Assembly (NCBI GenBank): GCA_023390785.1
Contig: JAEWCE010000248.1
Coordinates: 1-10,123, forward strand
DNA from: Pseudomonadota bacterium
GTDB lineage: Bacteria; Pseudomonadota; Alphaproteobacteria; Rhizobiales; Devosiaceae
DNA: 10,123 nucleotides
Direction: 5' to 3'
Shown here: one piece after another, positions 6,071 through 10,123 of the stretch
How the letters are laid out: each line of letters starts with the position of its first letter
Numbering within the stretch: position 1 is the stretch's first letter
The notes under the pieces: generated by a model
What the model saw: only the letters and a program-made list of their open reading frames with translations
Database searches by the model: none
What the model was told of the DNA's origin: nothing
Position numbers and translations under genes: made by a program

Positions 6071-6562
6071 ATGAGCAAATTGATCGGATTCTACCCCGGT
6101 TCATTCGATCCGCTGACCAATGGCCACCTCGACGTCATCGAGCGGGCCTGCAAGCTGGTCGACACCCTGGTGGTGGCTGTGGGCACGCATGCCAGCAAGC
6201 AGCCGCTGTTCTCGCACGCCGACCGGCTGGCGCTGCTCGAGGCATCGCTGGAGCCGGTGGGCAAACGCACCGATACCGAGATGCGCATCGTCGATTTCGA
6301 CGGCCTGGCGGTCACCGCAGCGCGCCAGCACGGCGCCAAGCTGATCATCCGCGGGCTCCGCGACACCACCGACTACAATTACGAGATGCAGATGGTCGGC
6401 ATGAACGCCCAGATGGCGCCCGACCTGCAGACTGTGTTCCTGCCCTCGTCGCCGCCCGTCCGCCATATCTCGGCCACGCTCGTGCGCCAGATCGCACAGC
6501 TTGGGGGCGACATTTCCAAATTCGTCCCGGCCAACGTTCTGGAAGCACTCAAATCCAAATGA
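6071..6562 (+). CDS. coaD: Pantetheine-phosphate adenylyltransferase
   Basis: CoaD catalyses the fourth step of coenzyme A synthesis: 4'-phosphopantetheine plus ATP gives dephospho-CoA and pyrophosphate, in the cytoplasm. The 163-residue product has the standard length. The nucleotidyltransferase TxGH signature is TNGH (16-19), within YPGSFDPLTNGH. Further family motifs are IIRGLRD, the alphaproteobacterial-looking DYNYEMQMVGMN, and the C-terminal ATP-binding segment ISATLVRQIA. The ATG at 6071 has an excellent ribosome site, GGGGAGGG, seven bases upstream. It is the first gene of the compact rightward operon. Its stop overlaps the next start (ATGA at 6559-6562), implying translational coupling. 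Confidence 0.97.
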   Translation: MSKLIGFYPGSFDPLTNGHLDVIERACKLVDTLVVAVGTHASKQPLFSHADRLALLEASLEPVGKRTDTEMRIVDFDGLAVTAARQHGAKLIIRGLRDTTDYNYEMQMVGMNAQMAPDLQTVFLPSSPPVRHISATLVRQIAQLGGDISKFVPANVLEALKSK

Positions 6563-7128
6563 ATTCACCGCTCAAGCGCGCCGGTGCCATTTTCGGCATC
6601 CTGGCCATCATTGCGGCTGCCGTGTTCGGCGCCTCGCTCGCAGCTCCCGCCAAGGCGGCGGACGGCACTCCGCACCTGATCCTGACGCTCAAGGATGGCG
6701 ACGTCGACATCCAGCTGCTGCCCGACGTGGCGCCCAAGCATGTCGAGCGTATCGTCACCCTCACCAACCAGGGCTTCTACAACGGCCTGACCTTCCACCG
6801 GGTGATCGACGGCTTCATGGCGCAGACGGGCGACCCGACCGGCACGGGCATGGGCGGCTCGGACCTGCCGGACGTGAAGGCGGAGTTCTCGAGCATCCAC
6901 TACGATCCGGGCACGGTGGGGGCGGCGCGCACCAGCGACCCGGACACCTTCAACTCGCAGTTCTTCATCACCTTCGCCGATGCCGGCTTCCTCGACGGGC
7001 AGTACACGGTGTTCGGCAAGGTCGTGTCCGGAATGGACGCGGTCAACAAGATCAAGAAGGGCGACCCGCAATCGGGCGAGGTCGAGGACCCGGACAAGAT
7101 CATTTCTGCAAAGATCGTTTACCAGTAG
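6559..7128 (+). CDS. Periplasmic cyclophilin-type peptidyl-prolyl isomerase
   Basis: The product catalyses cis-trans isomerisation of X-proline bonds in folding proteins outside the cytoplasm, a role like that of E. coli PpiA. It has 189 residues. A positively charged start (MNSPLKR), a hydrophobic stretch (about 9-29) and AKA-AD near residue 33 form a signal peptide. The cyclophilin domain fills the rest. Active-site residues are in FHRVIDGFMAQTGD (79-92), including the catalytic Arg81 with Phe86, Met87 and Gln89. The position of human CypA Trp121 is Phe (GFLDGQYTVFG), as often in bacteria, which usually means weak cyclosporin binding. The start ATG overlaps the coaD stop, and the next gene encodes a close relative without a signal peptide. 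The symbol is left blank because naming of this paralogue varies. Confidence 0.94.
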   Translation: MNSPLKRAGAIFGILAIIAAAVFGASLAAPAKAADGTPHLILTLKDGDVDIQLLPDVAPKHVERIVTLTNQGFYNGLTFHRVIDGFMAQTGDPTGTGMGGSDLPDVKAEFSSIHYDPGTVGAARTSDPDTFNSQFFITFADAGFLDGQYTVFGKVVSGMDAVNKIKKGDPQSGEVEDPDKIISAKIVYQ

Positions 7129-7142
7129 GAAGGAGCCAGCGA

Positions 7143-7619
7143 TTGGCTGACATCAAAGATCCCGAGAACACGCTGCTGATCGAAACCACCAAGGGACCGG
7201 TGGTCATCGAGATGCGTCCGGACCTCGCGCCCAACCACGTCGCCCATATCAAGAAGCTGGCGCGCGAGGGCTTTTACGACGGGATCGTGTTCCATCGCGT
7301 GATCGATGGCTTCATGGCGCAGACCGGCGATCCGACCGGCACCGGCACCGGATCGTCGAAGTACCCGAATTTGAAGCAGGAGTTCAACGCCGAGCCGCAC
7401 GTGCGCGGCACCGCCTCGATGGCGCGGGCGCAGAACCCCGACAGCGCCAATTCGCAGTTCTTCATCTGCTTCGACGACGCCCGTTTCCTCGACCGGCAAT
7501 ACACCGTGTGGGGCAAGGTCATCGAGGGCATGGAGAATGTCGACAAGATCAAGCGCGGCGAGCCTGTGCGCGATCCCGACAAGATGCTGTCGGTGAAGGT
7601 GGCTGCCGACGCGCAGTAG
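7143..7619 (+). CDS. Cytoplasmic cyclophilin-type peptidyl-prolyl isomerase
   Basis: This 158-residue cyclophilin isomerises prolyl bonds in the cytoplasm and resembles PpiB. It has no signal peptide. The start is TTG 7143, read as MADIKDPENT; the ribosome site AAGGAG (7130-7135) sits eight bases upstream, and the resulting N-terminus fits rhizobial homologues as I know them. FHRVIDGFMAQTGD (50-63) is identical to the segment in the preceding gene and carries the catalytic Arg52. The C-terminal part includes NSQFFICFDDA and QYTVWGKV. The two cyclophilin genes are 14 bases apart and look like an old tandem duplication that split between compartments. Confidence 0.95.
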   Translation: MADIKDPENTLLIETTKGPVVIEMRPDLAPNHVAHIKKLAREGFYDGIVFHRVIDGFMAQTGDPTGTGTGSSKYPNLKQEFNAEPHVRGTASMARAQNPDSANSQFFICFDDARFLDRQYTVWGKVIEGMENVDKIKRGEPVRDPDKMLSVKVAADAQ

Positions 7620-7630
7620 CGGAGCGGACG

Positions 7631-8086
7631 GTGAAGCCGATGACTATCCTCTGGGTTCTCCTCGGCGTCATCTCGGGCGCCTGCGTTGCGGTGCAGGCGC
7701 CGATCAATGCCCAGCTCGGGCGCGACCTGGGGCTGCCGTTCGCGGCAGCCTTCGTCTCGTTCGCGGCCGGCACGGTGGTGCTGGCGGTGGTGACCTTTGC
7801 GGTGGCAGGGGCGCTGCAGACCCAGATCCACTGGGCGCAGCCGGCATGGTGGCTGTTCATCGCCGGCGGTGCACTGGGAACGGTGTTCGTGACCTCAACC
7901 ATCGTGCTGACGCCGCAGATCGGCGCCGCCGCGGTGATGGGGCTCATCGTCACGGGCCAGCTCCTCGCCGGGCTGGTGATCGACAAGACCGGCTTTCTGG
8001 CCGCGCCGATGCACGACATCACGCCCGGCCGCATCGGCGGCGCGGCGCTGCTGGTGATCGGCGCGCTGATGATCCGGCTGATGTAG
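7631..8086 (+). CDS. YdcZ/DUF606-family small membrane transporter-like protein
   Basis: This hydrophobic protein of 151 residues has four to five predicted membrane helices. It belongs to the DUF606/YdcZ group within the drug/metabolite transporter superfamily. The diagnostic N-terminal pattern is present: GVISGACVAVQAPINAQLGR, with Gln, Asn and Gly in the expected places. A second helix pair near TPQIGAAAVMGLIVTGQ also fits the family. Members are half-sized relative to ten-helix EamA proteins and probably work as dimers. The substrate is unknown. Two starts are possible: GTG 7631 with GGAG (7621-7624) six bases upstream, or ATG 7640 with GGTGA five bases upstream. I give the first; the choice alters only three residues. 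The gene follows the second cyclophilin gene by 11 bases. Confidence 0.87.
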   Translation: MKPMTILWVLLGVISGACVAVQAPINAQLGRDLGLPFAAAFVSFAAGTVVLAVVTFAVAGALQTQIHWAQPAWWLFIAGGALGTVFVTSTIVLTPQIGAAAVMGLIVTGQLLAGLVIDKTGFLAAPMHDITPGRIGGAALLVIGALMIRLM

Positions 8087-8094
8087 GACCGCTG

Positions 8095-8484
8095 ATGCTG
8101 CGATCGATCGCATTTCTGGCCGTGCTTGCTGTCTCTCCGGCGATGGCGACGGAGTGGGTGCATTGCGCCGATGCCGGCGGCGCCGCGAGCTTCGACTATC
8201 TCGCCGGCGACGGCACCGGCGTGCTGCAGGTTTCGGCCGTCACCATCACCGCCGCCGAGAAGGTCTGGGCCAGCGATCCGGCGAACGGGCCGGGCGACCC
8301 GGTGTCGATCGGGCAGGCCTACGAAGACGGCGCCATGGTGCTGATCGATGCCATGGACAAGGATTTCGCCAAACTCGCCGAGCTCAAGCTGTTCAAGGCC
8401 AGCGAGGGGGACGCGGTGGCGCTGGGCGGCGTACTGCGGATCGTCGGGCAGGGCGCCTGGACCGTGAGCTGCGATCCCGGCTGA
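8095..8484 (+). CDS. Small secreted two-cysteine protein of unknown function
   Basis: I do not recognise a family for this 129-residue product. The N-terminus MLRSIAFLAVLAVSPAMA is a good signal peptide with cleavage likely after residue 18. The mature protein of about 111 residues has exactly two cysteines, Cys24 and Cys126, near its ends (WVHC and WTVSC), which suggests a disulfide linking the termini in the periplasm. The middle has alternating strands and an acidic helix-like segment (DAMDKDFAKLAELKLF). It starts eight bases after the previous stop, with only a weak ribosome site (AGGA at 8085-8088). Its stop overlaps the queA start as TGATG, so it is probably co-translated. The reading frame is well supported by operon packing; its role is unknown. 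Confidence 0.8.
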   Translation: MLRSIAFLAVLAVSPAMATEWVHCADAGGAASFDYLAGDGTGVLQVSAVTITAAEKVWASDPANGPGDPVSIGQAYEDGAMVLIDAMDKDFAKLAELKLFKASEGDAVALGGVLRIVGQGAWTVSCDPG

Positions 8485-9557
8485 TGCGCGTCGAGCTGTT
8501 CGATTTCGAGTTGCCGGAAGACCGGATCGCGCTGCATCCGGCCGAGCCGCGCGACAGCGCGCGGATGTTGGTGGTGCGGCCGGGCGAGCGGCTGGCCGAC
8601 CGGCATGTCACCGACCTTGTCGACATCCTCCAGCCTGGCGACGTGCTGGTGGTCAACGACACCAAGGTGCTGCCGGCGGAGCTCAAGGGCACGCGCATCC
8701 GCGGCGAGGCGCGCGCGTCGGTGTCGTTCAACCTGCACAAGCGGGTCGATCGCCAGACCTGGCGTGCCTTTGCGCGGCCGGCGAAACGGCTGCACGTGCT
8801 CGACCGGCTGGAGCTGGGCGATGACGGCTCACTGCTGGCAACCGTCGCCGGGAAGGGCGAGACCGGCGAGGTGACGCTGGAATTCGACCTCGGCGGGGCC
8901 GAGCTCGACGAAGCGATCAAGGCGCACGGCGCCATGCCCCTGCCGCCCTATATCGAGGCCAAGCGCCATACCGAGGAGCGCGACAAGACCGACTACCAGA
9001 CGGTCTATGCCGCTGTGGATGGTGCCGTGGCGGCGCCCACCGCCGGGCTGCATTTCACCGAGGGGCTGCTGCAGGCATTGAGCGACAAGGGCGTTTCCAT
9101 CGAGCGGGTGACGCTGCATGTCGGCGCCGGAACCTTCCTGCCGATGAAGGCCGACGACACCGACGACCACGTCATGCACGCCGAATGGGGCGAGCTGACC
9201 GAAGCCTCGGTGCACCGGCTGGAGGCCGCCAGGGCCCGCGGCGGCCGCATCGTCGCCGTCGGTACCACGAGCCTGAGGTTGCTGGAGACGGCGGCGCGCG
9301 CGACGGGAGCGCTCAGGCCGTTCATCGGCGAGACCGACATTTTCATCACCCCGGGCTTCCGCTTTCGCGCCGTCGACGTGCTGATGACCAATTTCCACCT
9401 GCCGAAATCGACGCTGTTCATGCTGGTTTCGGCCTTCGCCGGCCTTGAGACCATGCAGGCCGCCTATGCGCACGCGATCCGGTTCAAATACCGGTTCTAT
9501 TCCTATGGCGATGCGAGCCTGCTATTTCGCTCTGATATTCGACGGGATGAGGACTGA
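8484..9557 (+). CDS. queA: S-adenosylmethionine:tRNA ribosyltransferase-isomerase
   Basis: QueA transfers and isomerises the ribose of S-adenosylmethionine onto preQ1 in tRNA, making epoxyqueuosine at wobble position 34 of tRNAs for Tyr, His, Asn and Asp. The 357-residue product is of normal length. It begins MRVELFDFELPEDRIA, the standard QueA opening. Other signatures are VVNDTKVLPAELKG, AAPTAGLHFTEGLL, HVGAGTFLPM, VGTTSLRLLE and MTNFHLPKSTLFMLVSAF, followed by FYSYGDASLLF near the end. The ATG at 8484 overlaps the upstream stop (TGATG). tgt, which supplies the QueA substrate by inserting preQ1, lies in the same direction but is separated by an unrelated ORF. The last eight residues (SDIRRDED) extend past the conserved end and may have been altered at the junction with that ORF. 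Confidence 0.97.
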   Translation: MRVELFDFELPEDRIALHPAEPRDSARMLVVRPGERLADRHVTDLVDILQPGDVLVVNDTKVLPAELKGTRIRGEARASVSFNLHKRVDRQTWRAFARPAKRLHVLDRLELGDDGSLLATVAGKGETGEVTLEFDLGGAELDEAIKAHGAMPLPPYIEAKRHTEERDKTDYQTVYAAVDGAVAAPTAGLHFTEGLLQALSDKGVSIERVTLHVGAGTFLPMKADDTDDHVMHAEWGELTEASVHRLEAARARGGRIVAVGTTSLRLLETAARATGALRPFIGETDIFITPGFRFRAVDVLMTNFHLPKSTLFMLVSAFAGLETMQAAYAHAIRFKYRFYSYGDASLLFRSDIRRDED

Positions 9558-9561
9558 CGCG

Positions 9562-9966
9562 ATGGCCGAGCGCATGAGCCATACAGCTTGCTTTGAGCAT
9601 TTCGACACCAAGCCGAGGAACGTGAACTGGAGTTGGTCTGCGAGGAATGAGGAAAAGAAGACCGTTGTTGTGACGCTATGGCGGGACGAGTTTACCAAAG
9701 GCCCCGAAGGCGATCTGATCTACGAGCGGGGGCCGGTCGAACCGGCAAGGAGTAACAAGCCCGGACACAAGGAGCTGATGGCAAACCTGCGCTTTTCCGT
9801 GGATGAGTGCGCCGGCGAAGTGAAAGTTATCATCGCAGTAGCAGTCGATCCCAAGGCTGATCCGAGAAAGATCAAGGATTGCCGTCCAACGAACATGAAT
9901 GCCAAGGTTGTAGCACTTGATGAAAGATCCGGTTCCTTTCGGATCGTTGCGTCCTTGAAGCGTTAG
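9562..9966 (+). CDS. Unknown protein between queA and tgt, low GC
   Basis: I cannot assign this 134-residue soluble protein to a named family. It has no signal peptide or membrane helix. Visible landmarks are WSWSAR followed by KTVVVTLWRDEF, a central segment HKELMANLRFSVDEC leading into the hydrophobic strand VKVIIAVAVD, then ADPRKIKDC, and two final strands. This suggests a small alpha/beta fold. ATG 9562 is preferred because GAGG (9549-9552) lies nine bases upstream. ATG 9547 would overlap queA and add five residues. Bases 9601-9960 are about 54% GC by my count, against about 72% in a sampled queA line, and codon use is more A/T-ending, consistent with transfer. TCGACG flanks the ORF at 9539-9544 and 9967-9972. 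It lies four bases after queA and five before tgt, so it must be transcribed with them. Confidence 0.75.
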   Translation: MAERMSHTACFEHFDTKPRNVNWSWSARNEEKKTVVVTLWRDEFTKGPEGDLIYERGPVEPARSNKPGHKELMANLRFSVDECAGEVKVIIAVAVDPKADPRKIKDCRPTNMNAKVVALDERSGSFRIVASLKR

Positions 9967-9971
9967 TCGAC

Positions 9972-10123
9972 GTGACCGACTTCTCCTTCACCGTTCTCGC
10001 CACCGATGGCATGGCGCGCCGCGGGCGGATCGACACGTCGCGCGGCGAGATCAACACACCGGCCTTCATGCCGGTGGGCACTGTCGGTACCGTCAAGGCG
10101 ATGTATCCCGAGCAGGTACGCGA
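9972..10123 (+). CDS. tgt: tRNA-guanine transglycosylase, 5' part only
   Basis: Tgt swaps guanine 34 of target tRNAs for preQ1, the step before QueA. Only the first 50 codons are inside the window; the gene continues past the right edge. The visible part reads TDFSFTVLATDGMARRGRID and then INTPAFMPVGTVGTVKAMYP, the characteristic N-terminus of bacterial Tgt with its TPAFMPVGT signature. The catalytic aspartates lie further downstream and cannot be checked. The start is GTG 9972, with no good ribosome site upstream, so it may depend on translation reaching it from the preceding ORF, which stops five bases earlier. Confidence 0.95.
   Translation, partial: MTDFSFTVLATDGMARRGRIDTSRGEINTPAFMPVGTVGTVKAMYPEQVR

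Noticed and set aside
5702..6104. Minus-strand ORFs with repeating GWPNGRSRGRLARAQTKP-like peptides
   Set aside because: The repetition comes from the 56-bp DNA repeats read in successive frames, since 56 is not divisible by three. No ribosome site or plausible protein was seen.
5884..6558. In-frame upstream extension of the periplasmic cyclophilin gene through the repeats and coaD
   Set aside because: It overlaps coaD in another frame and is low-complexity. The ATG at 6559 gives a proper signal peptide and a classic ATGA overlap.

Overview
This is a GC-rich window, about 65% GC by eye, from a chromosome. It most likely comes from an alphaproteobacterium of the order Hyphomicrobiales (Rhizobiales), possibly a Devosia-like lineage. 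The order is supported by a perfect alphaproteobacterial SOS operator (GAAC-N7-GAAC) in front of ssb, by the SSB and GyrA sequences, and by the gene run coaD, two cyclophilins, queA, tgt. The genus is only an impression.

Layout. Positions 1-237 are a regulatory region with a sigma70-like promoter whose spacer holds the SOS box. ssb follows (238-711). A bidirectional hairpin terminator (731-755) separates it from a convergent gene for a small secreted protein of unknown function (777-1307, minus strand). A 388-base divergent intergenic region leads to gyrA (1696-4428). Two LysE/RhtB-type exporter genes follow. The first has a perfect 9-bp inverted repeat over its start codon. The second has no conventional start codon for its first membrane helix and may be frameshifted. 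Positions 5839-6006 hold three direct repeats with an exact 56-bp period.

From 6071 a tightly packed rightward operon runs off the right edge: coaD, a periplasmic cyclophilin, a cytoplasmic cyclophilin, a YdcZ/DUF606 small membrane protein, a small secreted two-cysteine protein, queA, an unrecognised low-GC ORF, and the first 50 codons of tgt. Several junctions overlap or nearly touch (ATGA at coaD/ppiA, TGATG at 8482-8486), which suggests co-translation.

The genes serve housekeeping roles: DNA protection and repair (ssb), supercoiling (gyrA), coenzyme A synthesis (coaD), proline isomerisation during folding (two cyclophilins), and the wobble-base queuosine pathway (queA and tgt). The least explained elements are the 56-bp repeats, the unknown 134-residue ORF wedged between queA and tgt with clearly lower GC, the inverted repeat at the first lysE-type gene, and the damaged-looking start of the second. 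I found no RNA gene, insertion sequence, CRISPR array or complete undescribed multi-gene system.
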